From an uncultured Rhodospirillales bacterium (lineage in GTDB: Bacteria > Pseudomonadota > Alphaproteobacteria > Rhodospirillales > Defluviicoccaceae): DNA of 18,408 bases. This document shows, piece after piece, positions 6,745 to 14,900 of this stretch (position 1 is its first letter; every line of letters starts with the position of its first letter). Location: NCBI GenBank assembly GCA_937127205.1, contig CAKZLS010000372.1, positions 1 through 18,408 on the forward strand, written 5' to 3'. The notes below the pieces were generated by a model, which did no database searches, was not told the origin of the DNA, and saw nothing but the letters and a program-made list of their open reading frames with translations. The position numbers and the translations under genes are program-made.

Positions 6745-9720
6745 TCATTTTACCGCCGCCAGCGAGGCGCCAATGTCAACCTCGTCGATTTGTTCAGGTT
6801 CAAGGAAGTGCTGGGCGTAATCCTGGTAAACGCCCGACGACAGGAAAAGCGCGAACAAGTCCGGATCGATGTGTTTGTCCTTGCACATAACGCTCATTAT
6901 ACGAACCGCCTCGCTCAGTGGCTTCGCCTTCTTGTAGGGTCGGTCACTGGCGGTCAGCGCCTCGAATATGTCGGCAATCGCCATCATCCGGGCCGGGAGG
7001 CTCATGTCCGATACTGAAAGCCGACGCGGATAGCCGGTTCCATCCAATTTCTCGTGGTGCCCGCCGGCGTACTCCACGACACGTGCGTAATGATGGGGCA
7101 ATGGCAATTGGCTCAGCATCATGATCGTCTGAACGATGTGATCGTTGATCACATAGCGTTCTTCAGGCGTGAGCGTGCCTCTTCCCACCGACAGGTTGTA
7201 GATTTCCCCGAGGTTGTACAAGTGCTCGGGCTGTTGGAGCTTGAACCCCCACGGATTGTCTTTGGCCATGCGTGCGTTTTCGGGCCGATCGATGATGTGC
7301 TCCGCCTTGTCGGCGAGGAGTCTCTCCTCGACCGGCAGGGACGGGAGGGGCTCGCGTTCCTTCCGCGTCCGTTCTTCCCAGGACAGGCCCAGACGATCGT
7401 CCAGTGTGCGCAACCACGTGCGCGACCCAATCTGGCGCAGCCGCTCGACCCGTTCCGGAGCCATGAACTCACCGCCGAGGTTGCATTCGGCAACGAAGGC
7501 GAATTCCTCGTCGAGAACACGGTGCTGCTCCGTTAGAGCCGATCGCAGGGCCTGTTCGTCGCCACCGCCGGACACGTTTTTCCAGAATCCGATTTCGGCA
7601 TCGCGTTTCAATACCTCAAACCGCATCCGGATTTCGTGAAGGCGATCGTAGATCGTCTGAAGTTTTGTCGCCTTGTCGACCACGTATTCTGGTGTGGTCA
7701 CCTTGCCGCAATCATGCAGCCAACAGGCCGTTTCGAGCTCTTCCCATCCTTCTTCGTTCAACTGGAAATCACGGAAGGGCTCCGCGTTGCTGTCGCAGGC
7801 GGCTTTCGCCAACATCCGCGTGAGGACGGGGACACGCTGACAATGGCCGCCCGTGTATGCCGATTTGGCGTCGATTGCGCCGGCCACAAGTTTTATGAAT
7901 GCATCGAGCAGGTCCTTCTGGGCCTTTACCAGGCGCTGGTTGTCGATCGCCGTCGCGGTCACGCCGGCAAGCGCTTGGACAAAGGCCCTGCGCTCCGGAC
8001 TCGTCGGTGGGACATCATCGGATGCCCCGGTTCGGAAAAACAGGCACAACACGCCGACGACCTGGCCGGTCGGGTTCTTCAATGGTATCGCGGTTGCGAC
8101 CGTACCGGCACCTTCACCCAGCTCCGACAGACCGAGGGCCGCCAGCCGCGTAGCGTCCACGCCAAAATCCTGGGCTTCGCCGGAGCGCGCCGCCCGAACG
8201 AGTCCGCCCGACTCCGCGTCAGGTGTTTCCAGAGGCACCCGCATCAGCTGCTCAATATCGATATCATCAGCGCCGCCGTTGACCCGCGAGTCGGCGGGTA
8301 TCAGGGCAGTGTGCTGCTCGCTCACCAGATAGAGGACACTCGCATCAGCACCGGTGACGGTAAGGCTTTCTTGATTGACGCGGCTCAGCAGCCGGCCGAA
8401 CCGGCGCTCCGCCGAGAGATCGGCGGACATGGCCAGGAAATTGCGCACCGTCCGCTTCATGGCGTCCATCGCGGTGGCAAGGCGGTCAATTTCAAGAACA
8501 AATGAACGCATAGGGACGCCGGCCTGAAAATCAAAGCTCTGAACGGATCGCGCCTCCGCCGCGAGCTTACGCAGGGGCCGCGAAATCATCCGGGAAATGA
8601 TCCAGGCCAGGGGCAACACGGCCAGCAACAACCCACCGGTCAACAGCAGCGATTGCTGTCGTATGCGCACCGCATCGGCTACCAGTTCCTGTTCTGGGGC
8701 CGCCATGGCCAAATAAACCGGTGTCGTCTCCGGCATCTGCAAGGTGCGTACACCGCCTTTCCATCTTTCTCCCTTCCACTCGAACGTCGGTGTGTCCGTG
8801 TCCTCGCGCGGCAAGCCGACGATATGCTCGAGAACCGGCACGCCGAGCTCCGCCACTGTCCGCAACCCGTCGCTCGAGCCGGCTTCGGCGGGACGCAATA
8901 GCGCGTTCGCGTCCGGATATGCCAAGACCTCTCCCTTTTCGTTGACAATGGCGACTCCCGCTGAGGGACTGATTTCGTAATCGGAGAGAATGGCCGACAA
9001 GCGTTCCAACGTAACGTCACCCGCAACGACGGCTCGGCCATTACGGCCCCGGCGCGCTATCGTCGCGCCAATGGCTCCCGTCGTAAAAAAGGGATAAGGG
9101 GGCGTGACGGTGACCCGCGTGGCCAGCAATGCTGCGGAATACCACGGGCGTGTTCGAGGATCATATGGGTCACCACTCACGGCTCTCTCGCTAATCCAAT
9201 TGAGATCAGCGTCATAGAATAGGTACTTGGAGGTGCTGGCCTGCTCCTCGTCATCGTCTATGGACCACACCACGTAGGCCGCATTCTCAGGCGTCCGGTA
9301 GAACGCACGTTGAGCATCCGTGCGCATTGGAATGACGGAGAACATGTCGCCGTCCGCATAGCCGATATAGAGAGAATGTAAACGATCGTTGCGGCGCTGC
9401 GCCTCGGTAAACAGATGCAAACTCTCCAGACGTTCTGCGAGAGTGGTTGCCTCGTTGATCCGCGCCACCGACAGCATGTCGACCGTCGTGTGGTTTAGAC
9501 GTGCGCCTGCGGCGAGATCTGCCGCAATTTCCGAGTGCAATCTGTCAAATACCGTATCAGCGGCGCTAAGAACGATATGCTCCGTACGTTCATAATTGAA
9601 CCAGGCTATCGCTGCACCCGACGCAAGGATCAGCGCCGAGAAAAGCGTCGCGATCTGGATGTGCAAGGGATAACCCCGAGAAAGTTTGCGCTCATTATCG
9701 AGCGAGCTGTCCGGGCGCAT
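6745..9720 (-). CDS. Cache-HAMP-GAF-HD-GYP signalling protein, predicted cyclic-di-GMP phosphodiesterase
   Basis: A 991-residue membrane sensor. TM helix about 22-41; periplasmic double-Cache-type domain about 42-350 with the DPYDPRTRPWY signature at 184-194; second TM about 356-376; HAMP about 377-428 (ISRPLRKLA); GAF-type domain about 440-595; HD-GYP domain from about 605. The catalytic residues are intact: H626 in GGHCQRV, H669-D670 in HDCGK, H861, the H888-H889-E890 triplet and DGTGYP at 893-898, then D917 and DRPYK at 926-930. HD-GYP domains typically hydrolyse cyclic-di-GMP to pGpG or GMP using a two- or three-metal centre. The HD to GYP distance is about 230 residues, against roughly 65 in ordinary members, so about 160 residues (about 687-847) are inserted. 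GGGAG about 9 bases before the ATG supports the start. It follows the DUF454 gene by 64 bases on the same strand and may share its transcript. Confidence 0.93.
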   Translation of the reverse strand: MRPDSSLDNERKLSRGYPLHIQIATLFSALILASGAAIAWFNYERTEHIVLSAADTVFDRLHSEIAADLAAGARLNHTTVDMLSVARINEATTLAERLESLHLFTEAQRRNDRLHSLYIGYADGDMFSVIPMRTDAQRAFYRTPENAAYVVWSIDDDEEQASTSKYLFYDADLNWISERAVSGDPYDPRTRPWYSAALLATRVTVTPPYPFFTTGAIGATIARRGRNGRAVVAGDVTLERLSAILSDYEISPSAGVAIVNEKGEVLAYPDANALLRPAEAGSSDGLRTVAELGVPVLEHIVGLPREDTDTPTFEWKGERWKGGVRTLQMPETTPVYLAMAAPEQELVADAVRIRQQSLLLTGGLLLAVLPLAWIISRMISRPLRKLAAEARSVQSFDFQAGVPMRSFVLEIDRLATAMDAMKRTVRNFLAMSADLSAERRFGRLLSRVNQESLTVTGADASVLYLVSEQHTALIPADSRVNGGADDIDIEQLMRVPLETPDAESGGLVRAARSGEAQDFGVDATRLAALGLSELGEGAGTVATAIPLKNPTGQVVGVLCLFFRTGASDDVPPTSPERRAFVQALAGVTATAIDNQRLVKAQKDLLDAFIKLVAGAIDAKSAYTGGHCQRVPVLTRMLAKAACDSNAEPFRDFQLNEEGWEELETACWLHDCGKVTTPEYVVDKATKLQTIYDRLHEIRMRFEVLKRDAEIGFWKNVSGGGDEQALRSALTEQHRVLDEEFAFVAECNLGGEFMAPERVERLRQIGSRTWLRTLDDRLGLSWEERTRKEREPLPSLPVEERLLADKAEHIIDRPENARMAKDNPWGFKLQQPEHLYNLGEIYNLSVGRGTLTPEERYVINDHIVQTIMMLSQLPLPHHYARVVEYAGGHHEKLDGTGYPRRLSVSDMSLPARMMAIADIFEALTASDRPYKKAKPLSEAVRIMSVMCKDKHIDPDLFALFLSSGVYQDYAQHFLEPEQIDEVDIGASLAAVK

Positions 9721-9784
9721 CTGTTTTCACTCCCTGGTCACCTGACCCGGCAATGCCGCTTCCGCGAGCAGTGCCCAACTGGCC

Positions 9785-10369
9785 TTACCATGGAAAACGA
9801 GTATGGCTTGTCGCTAGCCGAAGTACAGGGTGCTTTTCCTTGGCGGCTGGTCCAGCAGGGGGGCGTGGGCCGTTGGCGCGGGTTAGGATGAAGGTCACCG
9901 ACGCCGACATCAAAACCAGCTGAACGATCAGGATGGTCGTCGACGCGCCGGCGAGCAGGCTGCCGATGAAGACCGCGGCCATCAGCCCGCAGGACAGCAC
10001 CTTGTAGCGGGGAGCGATGGCGTGGTGAGCTTCCCAGTCGGCGATGATCGGGCCGAAAATCCGATGCCCGGTGAGCCATGTGCGGACCCTGGGGATGCTC
10101 TTGGCAAACGCGAAGGCGGCCAGCAGCACGAAAGGCGTCGTCGGCAGCAGCGGCAGAATAACCCCGAGCAAGGCAAGAAAAAGCGAAACGCCGCCGACGG
10201 TCGCCCAGACCGCCCGAGCCGTCCGGCTCTGTACGGTTTTGTTAGCTGTCCCGTCTGCCGCGCTGTTTGCGGTTCTCTCTGGCGATATGGGAGGCGTCAT
10301 GGGGGCCGTTTTCGGGGGCGGCGGGTCGCTCGGCTGCGTTCCGGTGGGTGATTCCTGTGACTGCGTCAC
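9785..10369 (-). CDS. DUF454 (YbaN-type) inner-membrane protein
   Basis: A 194-residue membrane protein. After a Pro/Ser/Thr-rich N-terminus of about 50 residues comes the DUF454 core: two hydrophobic hairpin segments around GVILPLLPTTPFVLLAAFAFAKS, the conserved RVRTWLTGHRIFGPIIADWEAHHAI loop, then two further TM helices (VLSCGLMAAVFIGSLLAG and TILIVQLVLMSASVTFIL). The family function is unknown. I choose GTG 10367-10369 as start because AGGGGG lies 8 bases upstream. The ATG at 10403-10405 has no ribosome site and falls inside the presumed NsrR palindrome. The gene diverges from nsrR and is followed by the HD-GYP gene. Its control by NsrR is inferred from the shared intergenic operator. The C-terminal 30 residues are polar and unremarkable. 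Confidence 0.85.
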   Translation of the reverse strand: MTQSQESPTGTQPSDPPPPKTAPMTPPISPERTANSAADGTANKTVQSRTARAVWATVGGVSLFLALLGVILPLLPTTPFVLLAAFAFAKSIPRVRTWLTGHRIFGPIIADWEAHHAIAPRYKVLSCGLMAAVFIGSLLAGASTTILIVQLVLMSASVTFILTRANGPRPPAGPAAKEKHPVLRLATSHTRFPW

Positions 10370-10387
10370 CGCTCGGGCCCCCTGAAT

Positions 10388-10404
10388 TGGTATTTCAAAT
10401 ACCA
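10388..10404. promoter_or_regulatory. Probable NsrR operator (perfect 17-bp palindrome)
   Basis: TGGTATTT, C, AAATACCA is a perfect inverted repeat with 8-bp arms. Its ATTTNAAAT core has the form of known NsrR sites. It lies in the divergent region between an NsrR gene and the DUF454 gene, the expected position for an NsrR-regulated and autoregulated pair. The match to NsrR consensus is from memory of the pattern; binding is inferred. Confidence 0.7.
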
Positions 10405-10433
10405 TTTACAGCGCGAGCGCTCCGTTGTAAACC
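10403..10433. promoter_or_regulatory. Possible back-to-back promoters for DUF454 and nsrR
   Basis: The segment TTTACA, 17 bases, TAAACC (10405-10433) reads as a -35/-10 pair toward nsrR. Its reverse complement gives TTTACA (10431-10426), 17 bases, TAAATG (10408-10403) toward DUF454. The -35 boxes match four to five of six positions, the -10 boxes only three. For DUF454 the -10 and start site would fall in the palindrome, fitting repression. For nsrR the palindrome abuts the -35. Confidence 0.4.
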
Positions 10434-10486
10434 GACAGCGATAAAGAAAACGGCGAAAACAAAAATAGCGACAATGAGGGCGGGAA

Positions 10487-10924
10487 ATGCACCTGACATC
10501 CTTTACCGACTTCGGTCTGCGTGCGCTGATGCGCATTGCCAGCGATAGCGAACGCACCTGGAACACGGCCGAGATCGCCGATGAATTCGGCATCTCCCGC
10601 CATCACCTCACCAAGGCCATTGCCGTGCTGGCCGAGGCGGGCTTTGTCCAAACCCGGCGCGGCGGCGGCGGCGGCGCCAGGCTGGCCCGTCCCGCCGACG
10701 CCATCCGGCTGGGCGAAGTGGTGCGTCTGCTGGAGCGGGATCAAACCCTGGTGGAATGCTTTCAGGCGGATGGCGGCGGCTGCATGATTTCGCCGGTCTG
10801 CCGGCTGCGAGGATTTCTCGGCCGGGCGGAAGCCGCCTTCCTCGACGAGATGGATGGCCACACGCTGGCCGATTGCGCCTTGCCGCCCACGCAAGGATCT
10901 GCTTTGCCGGAGATGAGGTCATGA
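10487..10924 (+). CDS. nsrR: NsrR, Rrf2-family nitric-oxide-sensing iron-sulfur repressor
   Basis: A 145-residue Rrf2-family regulator that matches NsrR end to end: the MxLTSFTDFGLRALMRIA opening, a winged helix (recognition segment FGISRHHLTKAIAVLAEAGFV at about 34-54), the wing RGGGGGARLARPA, and a cysteine loop C91-X7-C99-X5-C105. D8, the fourth cluster ligand shown in Streptomyces NsrR, is present. NsrR holds an Fe-S cluster, represses in the absence of NO, and releases DNA when NO attacks the cluster. GAGGGCGGGA just before the ATG supports the start. The stop overlaps the next start by 4 bp (ATGA), implying translational coupling with the DUF6522 gene. The divergent DUF454 gene and the 17-bp palindrome upstream suggest autoregulation and a local regulon. 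Confidence 0.93.
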   Translation: MHLTSFTDFGLRALMRIASDSERTWNTAEIADEFGISRHHLTKAIAVLAEAGFVQTRRGGGGGARLARPADAIRLGEVVRLLERDQTLVECFQADGGGCMISPVCRLRGFLGRAEAAFLDEMDGHTLADCALPPTQGSALPEMRS

Positions 10925-11172
10925 AGGTGAAGATAAACCCGGACGGCGTCGATATCGCGGCCGAGGATCTTGGCCCGTTGCTGGACCTCGACCCGAGCGA
11001 GGTGCCGGTAAAGATGAAGGCGGCGGAGATCACCAGCCTGTTCGAGACCGGCGAGGGAGAGGATGCCGACCGGTGTCGTCTCACCTTCTGGCACCGGCAC
11101 CGCCGGGTCCGATTGATCTGCGACCCGGACGGCACGGTTCTCAAACGCAGCCGAGACGACACGGCCCGCTGA
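10921..11172 (+). CDS. DUF6522-type small protein, coupled to nsrR
   Basis: An 83-residue soluble protein starting at the ATG that overlaps the nsrR stop. Its sequence (MKVKINPDGVDIAAEDLGPLL, then VPVKMKAAEITSLFETGEGEDADRCRLTFWHRHRRVRLICDPDGTVLKRS) fits the DUF6522 pattern: a short N-terminal strand-helix, a helix ending in ITSLFE, then an acidic GEGEDA turn and two antiparallel strands with the RLTFWHRHRRVRL signature. The family has no assigned biochemical role that I know of. The position between nsrR and an NnrU-type gene suggests a part in the nitrosative-stress or denitrification response, which is inference from context. One cysteine lies in DADRCR and a second in LICD. Confidence is high for the gene, moderate for the family name. 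Confidence 0.82.
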   Translation: MKVKINPDGVDIAAEDLGPLLDLDPSEVPVKMKAAEITSLFETGEGEDADRCRLTFWHRHRRVRLICDPDGTVLKRSRDDTAR

Positions 11173-11199
11173 TATGAGATGGGCGTCCGCGGAGGGGAT

Positions 11200-11925
11200 G
11201 TGCGAACGGACCGGCGCGGCACTGTTGTTGCCATTCGGATCCGAGCGCGGCTGATGGGGTGGATCGCGTTTGCCGGCGTGTTTGGCGCGTTCTTGCTGAC
11301 CCACTCGCTGCCCGTGCGCCCGGCGGTGAAGTCCCGGCTGGTGGGCGTTTTGGGCGCACGCGGATTTACCCTGGCCTATTCGGCGCTATCGCTCGTCATG
11401 ATGACCTGGCTGATCGTGGCGGCGGACCGCGCGCCTTTCGTGTTTTTGTGGGAGCCCGCGCCGTGGCAGCGGGATGCCGCGCTGGTCGGAATGCTGATCG
11501 TGTGCCTGCTGCTTGCCCTTTCCATCGGGCGGCCCAATCCGTTTTCCTTCGGCGGCCTGGGCAACGACCAGTTCGATCCGGCACGGCCCGGGGTGATACG
11601 GTGGACCCGGCACCCTTTGTTGGTGAGCCTCGCGCTGTGGGCGGCGCTGCATTTGCCGCCAAACGGGGACCTTGCCCATGTCTTGATGTTCGGGATGTTC
11701 GCAGGCTTTGCGCTGCTGGGCATGGGCATCATCGACCGGCGGAAACGCCGACTTCTCGGCGAGGCGCGGTGGTCCGCGTTGCGCGACGCCGTGGCGGCCG
11801 GTCCCCTGTTGCCCCGTCCGGAATCGTGGTCGACGACCGCGCTCCGGGCAGCCGTGGGGATCGGCGCCTTTGTTCTGCTGCTCATGCTGCACCCGGTTGC
11901 TTTCGGGGTGTCGCCGCTGCCCTGA
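11200..11925 (+). CDS. nnrU: NnrU-family multi-spanning membrane protein
   Basis: A polytopic inner-membrane protein of the NnrU family, which is tied by genetics and context to nitrite/nitric-oxide reduction in alphaproteobacteria; its biochemical role is unsettled. Features: a first TM (WIAFAGVFGAFLLTHSLP), several further helices, and the family's TRHPLLVSLALWAALHLPPNGDL motif followed by a helix and an IIDRRKRRLLGEARW segment, a layout shared with isoprenylcysteine-methyltransferase-like membrane proteins. Start choice is uncertain. GTG 11200 has GGAGG (11191-11195) upstream with a short spacer and gives 241 residues. ATG 11254 aligns better with the usual family start and gives 223 residues, and ATG 11179 has no ribosome site. 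It follows the DUF6522 gene by 27 bases, so nsrR, DUF6522 and nnrU probably form one operon. It converges with the cyclase gene 38 bp away. Confidence 0.87.
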   Translation: MRTDRRGTVVAIRIRARLMGWIAFAGVFGAFLLTHSLPVRPAVKSRLVGVLGARGFTLAYSALSLVMMTWLIVAADRAPFVFLWEPAPWQRDAALVGMLIVCLLLALSIGRPNPFSFGGLGNDQFDPARPGVIRWTRHPLLVSLALWAALHLPPNGDLAHVLMFGMFAGFALLGMGIIDRRKRRLLGEARWSALRDAVAAGPLLPRPESWSTTALRAAVGIGAFVLLLMLHPVAFGVSPLP

Positions 11926-11963
11926 TCAGGCCAGCTCCGCGGAAACAGTTGGCCCACCGAACC

Positions 11964-14900
11964 TTACAGAACAGGGGCTCCGATCCGCCCCAGGCCCAGC
12001 GTCTCGATCATCTCGTCGGCGATCCGGGAATGCCTGTCGGCCTCGCTCGATTGCGCAGCCGACAGCACCCGGCCGAGGCGCAGGTGGCAGCGGGCGGCGA
12101 GGGGGGCCATGCCGAGTTCTTCGGCGCGGGCGAGCGCGCCGGTGTAACCCTGCAGGGCGCGGTTCCGGTGGTCCGGCCCGGCACGCCGCGCGATGTCGCC
12201 CTGGACGAATAGGCCATAGGCCTCGTGGCCGCGTTCGCCGCGGCACCGGGCGATTTCAAGCGCGGTGTCCAGCGTGGTCTGGGCATCCGCGGGGCGGCCG
12301 GCGCGCAGGTACGCGTCGGCGAGCTGGAAGCCGACCAAGGATTTGAACAGGCCGAGCCGGATCCTGTCATAGCGGCCGCGGGCGTCCTCCAGCAGCGCCA
12401 GACCCTCGTCCAATTGGCCGGCTTGCACATGGGCATGGCCGAGGAAACCGAGCGTAAAGGGCGCTAGATAGGTCAGGCCCCAGGTGTCGATCACGCCGGC
12501 GGCCTGGCTCAGGGTGCGCCGCGCGGCGCCGTGGCGGCCGCGCACCAGATGGTAGTATCCGAAATCGAGGTAGACGTGGGCCCGGTTGAATGGCTGGGTC
12601 AGCTGTTCGGCGAGGTCCACCGCGAGGCGCGCGTGCCGGTCGGCGAGGGTGAATTCGCCCCGCTCGCCGTACGACCACACCAGCCAGGACCGCGCGATGA
12701 TCGCCGGCGCGAAAGGCAGGCCACATTTGTCCTTGGCCAGATCGCCCGGCAGCGCCTCCACCACCCACTCGAAGTACTGCTCGGCGGTGCGGCACTCGCC
12801 GGTGGTGACGTACGCGCAGCCGCGATAAAAACTGCCGGCGATCTCCAGCGGCCGGGTGCCGGACGCGCGGCCGATCTCCCAGCCGCGCGCGGCGGCGGCC
12901 TTGGATTCGTCGGACCGGCCCAATTGCCACAGGCTGGCGCCGCGATAGACCGAAACCCAGCCAAGCCGGATCTCGTCGTTCAGACCCGCCGCCAGCTGTT
13001 CCGCCTCGTCGAGGTGTTTGAGGATCGCCGCGAATTGGCCCAGCGCCCAGAGCGCGTTGCGCAGCTCGAATGTGAGATCGATCACCCTGGCGGTCCCGTC
13101 GGGCGACTCCGGCAGGTTGCGCGATGCCACCAGCGCCTGTTCGAAGTAACCGACCGCCTCGCGCAACGCCGACCGCTCAATCGAGTCTCTGCCAGCCTGG
13201 TCGAAATACGCGAATGCACGCTTCCAGTCCTCGGCGCGGAGCGCATGATGAGCGAGCAAATCGATGTTCTCCTGGCGGCCCGGTCCCGTTCCGTCCTCCA
13301 GCATCTCGACGATATGCAGGTGAAGCGCCTTCCGGCGTTGCTTGAGCAGGGTTGAATAGGCGGCGTCCTGGATCAACGCGTGCTTGAAGCTGTAGACGAC
13401 ATCGGGCGGCGAGCCGCGACGCTGCATCAGCTCCGAGCCCACCAGGCGACCGAGGGCACCCTCGGCGTGGAACCCGGCCATTCGGGCCAGCGCCGCCAGG
13501 AAATCGTGGCGGCATTCCCGGCCGATCACCGAGGCGATCTGGGCGATCTGTTTGGCGTCGCCGAGCCGGTCGAGCCGCGCGACAAGCGATGTCTGCAAGG
13601 ACGCGGGGACGACCTCGGCACCGTCGTCGTCATCGGGGCGCGCCTCCACCACCGTCCGGGTCAACTCCTCGACGTAGAGCGGCACGCCCTCGGCGCGTTC
13701 GACGATCTCCGCCACGGTGTGGTCCTGCAGGGTCTCGCCGCCGATGGACCGGGCGATCTCCGTCGCCTGCGGCCGGCCGACACGGTCAAGCATGATGGCG
13801 GACACATGCGGAAATTCGGTCCAGGCGTGGTCGAATTCGCTCCGGAACGTAACCACCATGAACACGGGGTGGGTCGCCACCGCGGCGATCAATGCGCTGA
13901 CGAACTCGAGCATGGACGCATCGGCCCAGTGAGCATCCTCGACCACCACGAATACGGGCTGCTCCCGGCTCTGCGACAGCACTTGGCCCACCAGGCATTC
14001 AATGACTTTCTTGCGCTGGCGCTGCGGCGGGATATCCAGAGGCGGATACGCGAACACCGGCGGAATACGAAGCAGCGACGCGATCAGCGGGATCGCGGTC
14101 TCGGGTTCCTCGGCGTGCGGCTCCAGCAGCTGTTCGATCTTGCCGAACTTGGCGACCGGGCTGTCGGAGCCGGCGATCCCCGCGGACAACCGAAGTTGTT
14201 GAATCACTGGATGGAACGCACTGTTGGCGTGATGCGGCGAGCACTGATAGAGCAGGCGCCGGTAGGGATCTTGGGCGATCCGTTCGTGCAGGTCGACGAC
14301 CAGACGCGACTTGCCGATCCCCGGCTCGCCGGACAGCAGCACGACCTGGCCCCGTCCCCGCCGGGCCTGGTTCCAATGCTCCAGGAGGAGAGCCAGTTCG
14401 TCGCTCCGGCCCACCAACGGGGTGAGGTTCGGCGACCGCGCGGCCGCGAACCGGCTTTCGGTTTCGATCGGCCGGACCACGCGCCACACCTGCACCTCTT
14501 CGGAGAAACCGCGCAGCTCGCGGGTGCCCAGATCCTGGTAGACGAACCGCGCGCCGACGAGTTCGCGGGTGCTGTCTCCGATCAGCACTTGGTTGACCGC
14601 CGCCATGCTCTGCAAGCGGGCCGCCAGGTTGGGGGTCATGCCCACCACCGATTCCTCGGCCGATGCCCCTTCGCCGATGAGATCGCCGACCACCACCAGG
14701 CCGGTGGCGATGCCGATGCGCACCTTCAGCGCTTCGCCCGCCGGGGTGACCAAGCCGCCGACGGCTCTGACGATGGAGAGGCCGCTTTGGACGGCGCGCT
14801 CGGCTTCGTCCTCATGGGCATGGGGCCAGCCGAAGTAGGCCAGCACGCCGTCGCCCATGAACTTGGCCACGTGTCCCTCAAAGCGCACGATCTCGCTGGC

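Noticed and set aside
7636..8505. A 289-codon plus-strand frame within the HD-GYP gene
   Set aside because: It lies opposite the HD-GYP and GAF coding region and has no family features or ribosome site.
10370..10405. ATG 10405 as start of the DUF454 gene
   Set aside because: It lies in the operator palindrome and lacks a ribosome site, whereas GTG 10369 has AGGGGG at 8 bases.
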